Shown one piece after another: positions 8,999-17,588 of a DNA stretch of 64,000 bases. Origin of the DNA: Comamonadaceae bacterium (GTDB lineage: Bacteria; Pseudomonadota; Gammaproteobacteria; Burkholderiales; Burkholderiaceae_C); assembly GCA_027488255.1 (NCBI GenBank), contig JAIYBZ010000029.1:1-64000 (forward strand), written 5' to 3'. The notes below the pieces were generated by a model. It was given only the letters and a program-made list of their open reading frames with translations, did no database searches and was not told the DNA's origin. Each line of letters opens with the position of its first letter. Within the stretch, counting starts at the first letter, position 1. Both the position numbers and the translations under genes were made by a program.

Positions 8999-10312
8999 TT
9001 AGGCCTGTTGACCCATCAGCTCTTCGAAAGTAATGGCTTTTTCGACCACTTTGGCTTGGGCCAAAACAAAATCAGACACATTGCTCTCGATGACCACCGC
9101 TTCCACTTCGGCCAAACGCTGGTTGTCGCTGTTGTACCAACGCACCACGTCATCGGGACGCTCGTAGCTGGAGGCCAACTCTTCGATGTGCGCCTTGATT
9201 TGCTCAGGCTTGGCGTGCAAGGTGTTGCCGCGCACGACTTCTGCCACCACCAAGCCCAAACGCACGCGCTGTTCGGCTTGAGGGCGGAAGATGTCGTCAG
9301 GAATTGGGGCCTTGTCGGCATCTTTAACGCCGCGTTGCTTCAAGTCAGCACGGGCGCCCTCTTTCAGGCGCTCGATCTCGGCTTGCACGATGGACTGGGG
9401 CAGGTCCAGCTCGGCCTTGGCCACCAAGGCGTCCATGGCGGCTTGCTTGTTGCGGGCCAGCAAGCGGAATTTCACTTCGCGCTCGAGGTTTTTGCGGATA
9501 TCGGCACGCAGGCCTTCGACCGTCGCATCAGCAATGCCCAAAGACTTGGCCAAAGCTTCGTTGACTTCGGGCAAGTGAGCGGCTTCGATTTTCTTGACGG
9601 TGACCATGAAATCGGCGGTTTTGCCGGCGACATCTTGGCCATGGTAGTCCGCAGGAAAAGCCAAGGGGAAAGTCTTGCTTTCACCCGACTTCATGCCGCG
9701 CACAGCGTCTTCAAATTCTTTCAGCATCTGGCCATCGCCCAAGATGAACTGGAAGTCATCGGCTTTGCCGCCAGAGAACACTTCACCGTCAATCTTGCCT
9801 TCGAAGTCGATGGTGGCGCGGTCACCGTCTTGCGCCGCCGCGTCTTGGGCGCGCTGGGCAAAAGTGCGGCGCTGTTTGCGCAAAATGTCGACGGTCTTGT
9901 CGATCGCGGCATCCGACACTTCGGCGGTCAATTTTTCGACCTGTGTGTCAGCCAAGTTACCCAACTTCACTTCAGGGTAGACCTCAAAGACGGCATCAAA
10001 GTTCAATTGACCTTCGGGTGCGCCTTCTTTTTCAGAAATACGGGGTTGACCGGCCACACGGATTTTGGCTTCGTTGGCGGCGGCAGAGAAGGCCTCACCC
10101 ACTTTGTCGTTCAACACTTCGTATTGCACCGAGTAGCCATAGCGCTGGGCCACCACGTTCATGGGTACTTTACCGGGACGGAAACCGTCCATCTTGACCG
10201 TGCGGGCCATTTTCTTCAGACGTGCATCCACTTCAGACTGAATGGCCGTCACAGGCACAGTCAGGGTGATCTTGCGTTCCAGCTTTTCAAGGGTTTCAAC
10301 AGTCACAGTCAT
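8999..10312 (-). CDS. tig: Trigger factor (ribosome-associated chaperone and prolyl isomerase)
   Basis: A 437-residue cytosolic chaperone that meets nascent chains at the ribosome exit tunnel. The ribosome-binding signature GFRPGKVP is at residues 43-50. An FKBP-type PPIase domain is expected near 160-250, and the alpha-helical substrate-cradling C-domain occupies the rest. Length is normal. It heads the tig-clpP-clpX-lon group and lies 63 bases downstream of tRNA-Leu on the same strand, so co-transcription with that tRNA is possible. Confidence 0.98.
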   Translation of the reverse strand: MTVTVETLEKLERKITLTVPVTAIQSEVDARLKKMARTVKMDGFRPGKVPMNVVAQRYGYSVQYEVLNDKVGEAFSAAANEAKIRVAGQPRISEKEGAPEGQLNFDAVFEVYPEVKLGNLADTQVEKLTAEVSDAAIDKTVDILRKQRRTFAQRAQDAAAQDGDRATIDFEGKIDGEVFSGGKADDFQFILGDGQMLKEFEDAVRGMKSGESKTFPLAFPADYHGQDVAGKTADFMVTVKKIEAAHLPEVNEALAKSLGIADATVEGLRADIRKNLEREVKFRLLARNKQAAMDALVAKAELDLPQSIVQAEIERLKEGARADLKQRGVKDADKAPIPDDIFRPQAEQRVRLGLVVAEVVRGNTLHAKPEQIKAHIEELASSYERPDDVVRWYNSDNQRLAEVEAVVIESNVSDFVLAQAKVVEKAITFEELMGQQA

Positions 10313-10375
10313 CTTCGTTCTCGGTTAATGGAATGTCTCTCAGGCCAACCAGTTGCCCAGTTGGTCAAAAGTCGG

Positions 10376-10462
10376 TGGTGCGCGGGGCGGGACTCGAACC
10401 CGCACAGTGTTGCCACCGTCAGGACCTAAACCTGGTGCGTCTACCAATTTCGCCACCCGCGC
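10376..10462 (-). tRNA. tRNA-Leu (UAG)
   Basis: An 87-base class II tRNA with acceptor GCGCGGG, a variable arm (TGACGGTGGCAACACTG region), anticodon TAG in the loop TTTAGGT, and an encoded CCA. It lies upstream of tig on the same strand. Confidence 0.95.
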
Positions 10463-10471
10463 AATGCCAAA

Positions 10472-10530
10472 CAAAAAGGGCGTCAGGTTCGTCGGGCCGC
10501 ATCCCAGCGGCCTGATTAACCTGACCGCCC
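10472..10530 (-). terminator. Branched hairpin with T-run after the RND operon
   Basis: GGGCG-TCAGGTT (10479-10489) pairs with AACCTGACCGCCC (10518-10530), and an inner GGGCCGC/GCGGCCT stem lies between. On the minus strand it is followed by TTTTTGTTT, which fits an intrinsic terminator for the efflux operon. It ends only about ten bases before the 5' end of tRNA-Leu. Confidence 0.75.
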
Positions 10531-10578
10531 GGTTGAAATCGGTCAATTTTCTATTTTAGCCGCTTCAATTGGCCAAAT

Positions 10579-13500
10579 TCAGGCATGGGATTGATTTGGC
10601 CGCGGAATCCTGAACCAAGCCGCGTACATCGCAGGCAGCGCCAGCAGTGTCAGGGCGGTTGCCACAATCAAGCCGCCCATGATGGCGACCGCCATAGGCC
10701 CCCAAAAGACACTGCGCGACAAGGGAATCATGGCCAAAACTGCCGCAGCAGCGGTGAGCACAATGGGTCGCAAACGCCGCACCGCCGACTCGACAATGGC
10801 TTGCCAAGCGGGCATTCCGGCGGCTCTGTCTTGCTCAATTTGGTCAATCAAGATGACCGAATTGCGCTGGATCATGCCCATCAGGGCGATCACCCCGAGC
10901 AAAGCCACAAAGCCAAAAGGTCGGTTCAGCACCAGCAAAGCACCGGCCACGCCCGCCATGCCCAAGGGGCCGGTCAAAAAGACCAACATGGCGCGGCTGA
11001 AACTTTGCAGCTGCAGCATGAGCAAAGTGAAGGTGATGAACAACATGACGGGCAAACCGGCCGCAATCGAGGCCGAGCCCTTGGAGCTTTCTTCCACAGC
11101 GCCAGCGACCTCAATGCGATACCCATCCAGCCCTTGACCTTGCCAAGTGGCCTCAATTTTCTTGAGCGCCGGCTGCAATTGGGCGGTCACCGTGGCCCCT
11201 TGCAAGCCCTCGGCAATGTCCGACTGCACAGTGATGGCGTACTGACGCCCTTCGCGCCACATGACACCGGGCTCCCAGGCATAGACGGGCTTGGCAATTT
11301 GCAGCAATGGAATCGCGCGTCCAGAGGCGGTGGGCACATAGGCCTGCGCCAAGTCGGACAACGCGTCGCGCTCTGACAAGGGCTGACGCAAGACGATGTC
11401 GATCAGCTTGTCGCCCTCGCGGAATTGTCCGACGGTCGAGCCTGACAGCAGCGTGCGGGACGCCTGGGCGATGGACTGACTGGTCACGCCCAAAGCACGG
11501 GCCTTGGCCTGATCGACCTCTAAACGCAAGGACTTGACCGATTCGTTCCAGTTGTCGTTCACGCCCCGGGTGTTGGGGTTTTGCCGCATTTCAACCTTGA
11601 TTTCATCGGCCTTCAAGCGCAGCACCTTGGGGTCTGGGCCGACCACCCTGAACTGCACGGGATAAGGCACAGGCGGTCCGTTTGGCAACAACTTGACGCG
11701 ACCCCGCACCTCCGGAAACTCTTGGGCCAGCAAGGCGGGCAGCTTGTTGCGCAACACTTCGCGGGTTTTGAGGTCTTTCGGCAAGACAATCAGTTGCGAC
11801 ACGTTGGTCTGCGGAAAGACTTGGTCCAAGGGCAAGTAAAAACGCGGCACGCCTGAGCCGACCCAAGTCGTGACCGACTTGACGCCTTCTTCCGTTGCCA
11901 AACGCTGTTCCACCCGTTTGGCGATGTCTTCACTGGCCCCAAAGGGCGTGCCCTCGGGCATCCACAGGTCCACCAAAATTTCGGGACGACTTGAATCTGG
12001 GAAAAACTGTTGCTGAACCTTGCCCATGCCGGCAATGCCCAAAGCGAACAAAAACACGGTGATGCCAATGGTCTTCCAGCGGTGCGTGACGCACCAAGTC
12101 ACCCAGATGCGAAAGCGCCGGTAAAAGGGAGAGTCGAACATTTCTGCCGAATCAAGGTGCTCGCTGGACACCGCGTGCGCTGGCGGCTTGAGCAGCCAAG
12201 CGCCCAAATAAGGCACAAAATAAACCGAGGCCATCCAACTGACCAACAGGGCGACCACGGTGACGGCAAAAATGGCAAAGGTGTATTCGCCCGTCATGGA
12301 CTTGGCCATGCCGATGGGCAAGAAACCCGCCGCCGTGATCAGCGTGCCCGTCAACATGGGCATGGCAGTGAGCTCGTAGGCAAAGGTCGCGGCACGCACT
12401 TTGTCAAAGCCCTCTTCCATTTTGCGCACCATCATTTCGACCGCAATGATGGCGTCGTCCACCAACAAACCCAGCGCGATGATGAGCGAGCCCAAAGAAA
12501 TCTTGTGCAAGCCAATGCCGAAGTAATGCATGGCCAAAAAGGTCACGGCCAAGACCAGGGGAATGGTGATGCCCACCACCAAGCCCGGACGGATGTCCAA
12601 GGTCCAGCGCCTCCACAACGGATGCTCGCCAGGACGCTTGTGCAAACCCAAGGCCAAAAAGCTGACCGCCAAAACGATCACCACCGCCTCAATCAAGACC
12701 TTGATGAATTCATTGACCGAACTGGACACGGCGCTGGGTTGGTCTTGCACTTGCTCGAGCTTCATGCCCGCGGGCAAACTCGACTCCATGCCGCTGATGG
12801 CCTGGCGCAATGAATGTCCAAGCGCAATGATGTCGCCGCCTTTGGCCATCGAGACCCCCAAGGCGATGACTTCTTGCCCTTGATGGCGAACTTTCACAAA
12901 GGCCGGGTCCACATAGCCACGTTGGATGGTGGCGATGTCAGACAGACGAATTTGCGCGCCCGAGGCCCCTCGAATAGGCATGGCGCGCAGATCGTCCAAA
13001 CTTTGGAATTGCCCCGCCACGCGCACTTGCACCACATCCACCGGCGACTGCACACTGCCCGCAGACTCGACTGCGTTTTGCTGACCCAACTGCGCCAACA
13101 CAGCGCCAATGTCGAGGCCCATTTGCGCCAACTTTTTCTGCGAGATTTCGATGTAAATCTTTTCGTCTTGGACGCCAAACAATTCCACTTTGGCGACATC
13201 AGGCACGCGCAACAAATTTTGGCGCAGCGTGTCGGCTTGTGTCTTGAGTTCTGCGGGCGTAAACCCTTGGCCACTGAGGGCATAAATGACGCCAAATACA
13301 TCACCAAATTCGTCATTGAAAAACGGCCCCACCACGCCGGGTGGCAAGCTGCCCCGCATGTCGCCAATTTTTTTGCGCACCGCATACCAAACTTGAGGCA
13401 CATCGCCGGGCTTGGAGTTGTCTTTGATCTGGAAAATGATCTGCGCTTCGCCAGGCTTGGAGTAACTGCGAATCTTGTCGGCGTAGGGCACCTCTTGCAG

Positions 13501-13734
13501 CGTGCGCTCGATCTTGTCGGTCACTTGCTCGGCCACCTGCTCGGCAGTGGCACCGGGCCAATAAGCCCGCACCACCATGGCGCGAAAGGTGAATGGCGGG
13601 TCTTCGTCTTGCCCCAGCTGAAAGTAAGAAGCCATGCCAAGCAGCATCAGCACCACCATCAGGTAGCGCGTCAGGGCGGGATGCTCAAGCGCCCAGCGCG
13701 AGAGGTTGAATCGGGTGTTGTCGTCGCGGCTCAT
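10579..13734 (-). CDS. RND-family efflux transporter, inner-membrane permease (AcrB-type)
   Basis: A 1051-residue proton-driven pump protein of the AcrB/HAE-RND superfamily. It exports drugs or other amphiphiles through a tripartite complex. N-terminal TM1 is followed by a large periplasmic loop, and motif GLLVDDAIIAVEMM marks the TM4 region; the second half repeats this plan. The frame is open back to a GTG at 13788, but that adds only a Pro/Gln-rich stretch overlapping the upstream gene. I prefer the ATG at 13734, four bases after the adaptor stop. No outer-membrane channel gene (TolC type) is adjacent. The substrate cannot be read from the sequence. Confidence 0.93.
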   Translation of the reverse strand: MSRDDNTRFNLSRWALEHPALTRYLMVVLMLLGMASYFQLGQDEDPPFTFRAMVVRAYWPGATAEQVAEQVTDKIERTLQEVPYADKIRSYSKPGEAQIIFQIKDNSKPGDVPQVWYAVRKKIGDMRGSLPPGVVGPFFNDEFGDVFGVIYALSGQGFTPAELKTQADTLRQNLLRVPDVAKVELFGVQDEKIYIEISQKKLAQMGLDIGAVLAQLGQQNAVESAGSVQSPVDVVQVRVAGQFQSLDDLRAMPIRGASGAQIRLSDIATIQRGYVDPAFVKVRHQGQEVIALGVSMAKGGDIIALGHSLRQAISGMESSLPAGMKLEQVQDQPSAVSSSVNEFIKVLIEAVVIVLAVSFLALGLHKRPGEHPLWRRWTLDIRPGLVVGITIPLVLAVTFLAMHYFGIGLHKISLGSLIIALGLLVDDAIIAVEMMVRKMEEGFDKVRAATFAYELTAMPMLTGTLITAAGFLPIGMAKSMTGEYTFAIFAVTVVALLVSWMASVYFVPYLGAWLLKPPAHAVSSEHLDSAEMFDSPFYRRFRIWVTWCVTHRWKTIGITVFLFALGIAGMGKVQQQFFPDSSRPEILVDLWMPEGTPFGASEDIAKRVEQRLATEEGVKSVTTWVGSGVPRFYLPLDQVFPQTNVSQLIVLPKDLKTREVLRNKLPALLAQEFPEVRGRVKLLPNGPPVPYPVQFRVVGPDPKVLRLKADEIKVEMRQNPNTRGVNDNWNESVKSLRLEVDQAKARALGVTSQSIAQASRTLLSGSTVGQFREGDKLIDIVLRQPLSERDALSDLAQAYVPTASGRAIPLLQIAKPVYAWEPGVMWREGRQYAITVQSDIAEGLQGATVTAQLQPALKKIEATWQGQGLDGYRIEVAGAVEESSKGSASIAAGLPVMLFITFTLLMLQLQSFSRAMLVFLTGPLGMAGVAGALLVLNRPFGFVALLGVIALMGMIQRNSVILIDQIEQDRAAGMPAWQAIVESAVRRLRPIVLTAAAAVLAMIPLSRSVFWGPMAVAIMGGLIVATALTLLALPAMYAAWFRIPRPNQSHA

Positions 13735-13738
13735 GCGT

Positions 13739-14878
13739 TCACCGTTCTGCTGGGGCTGCGGTTGCGGCTGTGGCCGTGGCTGCGGCACCGTAAATCGTCA
13801 CCTTTTGCCCAGGGGACAACACATGCACTCCCGCAGAAACCACTTTTTGTCCGGGCTTCAGGCCCGCCTGAATGACCACATCGTTGCCATCCACAGGCCC
13901 CAACTCAACCGCCTGGCTGTTCACCGTCATGGTGGCTTCATCCAACACCCAGACCGCGGTGGACGATCCCTCTTGGCGCAACGCACTGGTGGGGAGTTTG
14001 ATCACCACGGGCGTGCTGCCGGTCGACAGACCCGCATGCACATTGACCGTCGCCCCCAAAGGCAAGGCGCTCGAGTCGAGCAAGGAGAGCTTCACCCCGA
14101 ACGTGCGCGTGACGGGATCGGCACTGGCCGCCAATTCGCGCACCGTGCCCTTCAAAATTTGACCCGTGCTCTGCAAAGTGGCCTGCATGGCTTGTCCCAA
14201 TTTCAGGCCCATCGCCAATTGTTCGGACACGGCAAAAACGGCGTCTCTGGGGCCATCGTGGGCCAGGCGCACGATGGGTTGTCCGGCTGACACCACTTGC
14301 CCCACCTCGCCATCGACGGCCGTCACCACTCCCGCGTGGCTGGCAGACAAGCTGGCATAGCTGGCTTGGTTGCTTTGAACTTGGGCTTGAGATTTGGCTT
14401 GGTTGAGTGTGGCCTCGGCCGCCTTGAGGGCCGTTTCGCGCCGCTCTAACTCTGCCCCACTGATGAAGTTTTGGGCCTTCAAGGCCTCAAAACGTTTGAA
14501 CTCTGCGGCTGCCAAATCACGTTGGCTTTGCGCGGCACTGAGTTGCGCCGCAGCGGCCTGCGCGGCCAATTGGTAGTCACGTGCATCGATCTGAGCCAAC
14601 AACTGGCCTGCTGAGACGCGCTGGCCCAGTTCTACCGGGCGTTGAATCAATTTGCCGCCGACCTGAAATCCAAGCCGCGACTCGACCCGTGCTCTGACCT
14701 CGGCCGAGTAAACCCCCTCCACATTCAAGGCGCTGCCCGCCACGGTGATGACTTTGACCGAGCGCAAGGGCTCTTTCGGGGCTTCGGTTTTGGAGCATGC
14801 TACTAAAGTAATCACACTCAAGGCCAAAGCGCATGAACGAAAAACTCGCCCTTCGGCGAGTGAGAATGGAAAAGGCAT
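13739..14878 (-). CDS. RND efflux periplasmic adaptor (membrane fusion protein), lipoprotein
   Basis: About 379 residues. A signal sequence ends in the lipobox LVAC with the acylated Cys28, so it should be anchored in the inner membrane. A lipoyl half-motif (VGGKLIQRPVELGQRVSAGQ) precedes a long Ala/Gln-rich hairpin coiled coil at roughly 90-180, then the second lipoyl half and beta-barrel domains. It links the permease to an outer-membrane channel. The start is uncertain: ATG 14878 (chosen, GGGG upstream), ATG 14890, or TTG 14896. The C-terminus is an Ala/Thr repeat made from GC-rich hexamers. It is the first gene of the two-gene operon. Confidence 0.92.
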   Translation of the reverse strand: MPFPFSLAEGRVFRSCALALSVITLVACSKTEAPKEPLRSVKVITVAGSALNVEGVYSAEVRARVESRLGFQVGGKLIQRPVELGQRVSAGQLLAQIDARDYQLAAQAAAAQLSAAQSQRDLAAAEFKRFEALKAQNFISGAELERRETALKAAEATLNQAKSQAQVQSNQASYASLSASHAGVVTAVDGEVGQVVSAGQPIVRLAHDGPRDAVFAVSEQLAMGLKLGQAMQATLQSTGQILKGTVRELAASADPVTRTFGVKLSLLDSSALPLGATVNVHAGLSTGSTPVVIKLPTSALRQEGSSTAVWVLDEATMTVNSQAVELGPVDGNDVVIQAGLKPGQKVVSAGVHVLSPGQKVTIYGAAATATAATAAPAER

Positions 14879-14905
14879 GGCAGACCCCATGAACAAATAA
14901 TAATG

Positions 14906-14919
14906 ACTGACTGGTTAGT
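14906..14919. promoter_or_regulatory. TetR/AcrR-type operator candidate
   Basis: ACTGACTGGTTAGT is a near-palindrome (ACTGAC/GTTAGT half-sites with one mismatch). It lies about 30 bases upstream of the efflux operon, in the place where TetR-family repressors control RND pumps. No TetR regulator gene is next to it in this window. Confidence 0.5.
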
Positions 14920-14967
14920 AATCTATTCAAAGTTCGTCCAACTGTCAAGCGACAATCGGCATTGCCC

Positions 14968-16041
14968 ATGCAAGAAAGCCCCTTATTCCATCGAGCGCCC
15001 ACGCGCGGCTTAAGCCCTCAACAGCGAAAACTGCTGAGCCGCGTGTCGCGCTCGTTTGACTTGTCCATCCGCTTGCTGCCACCCGCGGTTCAGGGCCCGG
15101 TGGCCATTGGCTATCTGCTTGCCCGAGCCACCGACACAGTGGCCGACACCAGCACCCTGCCCTTGCCTGAAAGACAAGTGCTGCTGGAGGTGCTGTCGAG
15201 CGCCATCGCCCAAGACCAGCCAAATGAAGAAACCCAGCATCACCTGGCCCGCTTGACCCGGCAATTTGCCGCGCAACAAAGCCAGCCCCATGAGCGCGCC
15301 CTGATGCAAGCCCTGCCCGAGTGCCTGCCACTGTTGGCCACATTGACCGAAAGCGATCGCGGCTTGGTGCGCAAGGTCTTAGCGCTGATCACCCAAGGTC
15401 AAGCCCTGGACATGACTCGTTTTGGCAACGGCTTGCAGGCCTTGAACACCGAACAAGAGTTAGACCACTACACCTGGCTGGTTGCCGGCTGTGTGGGAGA
15501 GTTCTGGACAGATCTGTGCATCCAAAACCTGCCTGATTTTTCGCGCTTGTCCGCCGATGAAATGCTGACACTCGCACGCCAATACGGCATGGGTTTGCAG
15601 CGCTTGAACATCTTGCGCGACGCCCACGAAGACTTGACAGCAGGCCGCTGCTATTGGCCCCGCGAGACCTTGAGCACCGCGGGGCTGACACCTCCCATGC
15701 TGGCGGAACTGGCAAGCACCGGCCGGGCGGAAACCTTGCAGCGCATTGCCCCGCTGTATGACGCATGGCTCGACCACACCCACAGTCAGTTGGCGGCGGG
15801 CATGCGTTACGCCATGGCCCTCAAGCCTTGGCGATTGCGCTTGGCCAGTGCGTTGCCGGCGCTGATTGGGGCAAAAACACTGGCTTTGCTCAGAGAAAAA
15901 GGGCCGGAGGCGCTGACCACGCACATCAAGATGTCGCGCCGAGACTTGCGTGGGCTGCTATGGCAAGTGGCGCTGGGCTGGGGATCGCCGGCCCGCTTGG
16001 GACGCTTGTTTGAGAAATTGTCCAGCGACACGACGGGGTAA
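14968..16041 (+). CDS. Squalene/phytoene synthase family protein (squalene-synthase-like)
   Basis: About 357 residues, all-alpha trans-isoprenyl diphosphate synthase fold. The two Asp-rich motifs that bind the diphosphates are present: DTVAD at 56-60 and RDAHED in the segment NILRDAHEDL. The N-terminal SRSF box and the arrangement around GLQRLNILRD resemble eukaryotic-type squalene synthases more than HpnC. I see no C-terminal membrane anchor. It probably condenses farnesyl diphosphate. The start is ATG 14968 or TTG 14962; GACAAT at 14951-14956 could be a -10 box. hpnD follows 31 bases later, suggesting a shared triterpenoid pathway. Confidence 0.85.
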   Translation: MQESPLFHRAPTRGLSPQQRKLLSRVSRSFDLSIRLLPPAVQGPVAIGYLLARATDTVADTSTLPLPERQVLLEVLSSAIAQDQPNEETQHHLARLTRQFAAQQSQPHERALMQALPECLPLLATLTESDRGLVRKVLALITQGQALDMTRFGNGLQALNTEQELDHYTWLVAGCVGEFWTDLCIQNLPDFSRLSADEMLTLARQYGMGLQRLNILRDAHEDLTAGRCYWPRETLSTAGLTPPMLAELASTGRAETLQRIAPLYDAWLDHTHSQLAAGMRYAMALKPWRLRLASALPALIGAKTLALLREKGPEALTTHIKMSRRDLRGLLWQVALGWGSPARLGRLFEKLSSDTTG

Positions 16042-16072
16042 GGGCTTGTTTTGGGTGCGAAAATCTGACCCC

Positions 16073-16912
16073 ATGACACCGCAAGACTACGTACAGCAAA
16101 AGGCCGCCGCCTCTGGGAGCAGCTTTTATTACGCCTTTCTTTTTCTGCCGCCTGAACGCCGGGCCGCCATCACCGCTTTTTATGCGTTTTGCCGGGAAGT
16201 GGACGATGTGGTCGATGAAATCAGCGACGCCAGTGTGGCCGCGACCAAATTGGCCTGGTGGCAAAAAGAGGTACAACAGGCGTTTGCGGGTCAAGCCAGC
16301 CACCCGGTCATGCAGGCCTTGATGCCGCACACACAGGCTTTTGGCATTGAAAGCCGACACCTGATGGCGGTGATCGAAGGCTGCCAAATGGACCTGAACC
16401 AAACCCGTTACCTCGATTTCCCGGGCCTGGCCAAGTATTGCCACTTGGTGGCCGGCATCGTGGGCGAAGTGGCTGCTCGAATTTTTGGCCAAACCGACGC
16501 AGCCACCACCGCGTATGCCCACAAATTGGGCTTGGCGTTTCAGTTGACCAACATCATCCGAGATGTCGGCGAAGACGCCATGCGGGGACGCATCTACTTG
16601 CCGCTGGATGAACAGCAGCGGTTTGGTGTGAAAGCCCAAGACCTGATGCAGCGCAGCTATTCAGAGGGGTTCAGCGCACTGATGAAATTTCAGACCGAAC
16701 GCGCTCACGCACTTTATGACGAAGCATTCGCCCTGTTGCCAGCAGTCGATCGTCGCGCCCAAAAACCAGGCCTCATGATGGCCAGCATTTACCGCACGCT
16801 GTTGCGCGAAATTGAAGCTTCTGGCTTTCAGGTGCTGCACCAGCGCATCGCTCTGACGCCGCTGCGCAAGCTGTGGCTGGCCTGGAAGATGCAGGCGCTG
16901 GGGCGGTTTTAA
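16073..16912 (+). CDS. hpnD: Presqualene diphosphate synthase HpnD
   Basis: 279 residues. The family joins two farnesyl diphosphates to presqualene diphosphate, the first step of the HpnCDE route to squalene and hopanoids. Both Asp-rich motifs are intact: DDVVD at 44-48 and DVGED within NIIRDVGEDAMRGRIYLP. The start MTPQDYV at 16073 fits the family; the frame is open further upstream but overlaps the preceding gene. It is co-directional with the squalene-synthase-like gene. No hpnE or squalene-hopene cyclase lies in the window, so the end product is not known from here. Confidence 0.9.
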   Translation: MTPQDYVQQKAAASGSSFYYAFLFLPPERRAAITAFYAFCREVDDVVDEISDASVAATKLAWWQKEVQQAFAGQASHPVMQALMPHTQAFGIESRHLMAVIEGCQMDLNQTRYLDFPGLAKYCHLVAGIVGEVAARIFGQTDAATTAYAHKLGLAFQLTNIIRDVGEDAMRGRIYLPLDEQQRFGVKAQDLMQRSYSEGFSALMKFQTERAHALYDEAFALLPAVDRRAQKPGLMMASIYRTLLREIEASGFQVLHQRIALTPLRKLWLAWKMQALGRF

Positions 16913-16937
16913 GTCGCCCCAAACGGTCTGCGGCGCA

Positions 16938-17588
16938 TCACTTCATGGCGCGCGCTTGTTTGTGGCCCGCACTGTCTGCGCAGCCGTGAAGCCACTTGGA
17001 CAGCGTGGGGTATTGGGCCAACAAGTCAGCCGCCGGGCGCAGCCAACTGCCCACGCTGGCCACACACACATCGGCAACCGTCATGCGGTTGGCAGCCAAA
17101 TAGTGCTCGCCTCGGGCGAGTTGGGCTTGCAGGTGTTGCTCTAGCACGGCCAATGGCACTTTGAGGCGGCTCTCGGCTTGGTCAGCCAATTCGGGCTTGC
17201 GCTGGTCGACCGGCATGACCATGCGGTGCATCAACACCGTGAGCGCGTCTTTTTCCAGCTCGGAGACGGTCCAAAAGCTCCAACGCAGAGCCTCGGCTTC
17301 TTCACGCGCAGAGGCCGGGGCAATCGACTGACCATCGGCCTTGCCATGCACACGGGCAATGTACAAAGCACAGGCCATGCTTTCCCATACCGTCACGTTG
17401 CCCTCAGGGCGCTCGTCCACCAAGACCGGAATATGGCCGTTGGGATTGATTGCCAAAAACTCGGGCGTGCGCGTGGCGCCGCCCTGGAAGGGAGTCGGAA
17501 TATGCTCAAAAGGCACCCCGAGTTCAAGCGCAGTCCAGATGGGGCGCACGGCGCGCGAAGCCCCGATGCCATAGATCTTGAGAGTCAT
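16938..17588 (-). CDS. Glutathione S-transferase family protein
   Basis: 216 residues. An N-terminal thioredoxin-like domain (1-80) contains the cis-Pro region NGHIPVLVD and the glutathione-contacting VWESMACALYIA. An all-alpha C-terminal domain includes the N-capping segment MTVADV. Substrate and class cannot be assigned with confidence. Its ATG immediately follows the TAA of the HAD gene with AAGGAAG as ribosome site, so the two are translationally linked. Confidence 0.9.
   Translation of the reverse strand: MTLKIYGIGASRAVRPIWTALELGVPFEHIPTPFQGGATRTPEFLAINPNGHIPVLVDERPEGNVTVWESMACALYIARVHGKADGQSIAPASAREEAEALRWSFWTVSELEKDALTVLMHRMVMPVDQRKPELADQAESRLKVPLAVLEQHLQAQLARGEHYLAANRMTVADVCVASVGSWLRPAADLLAQYPTLSKWLHGCADSAGHKQARAMK

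Noticed and set aside
8942..10429. A 495-codon plus-strand open frame across tig into tRNA-Leu
   Set aside because: Shadow of tig; it even reads through the tRNA gene.
15950..16072. Upstream extension of hpnD to 15950
   Set aside because: It overlaps the preceding gene by 92 bases and adds residues foreign to the family.
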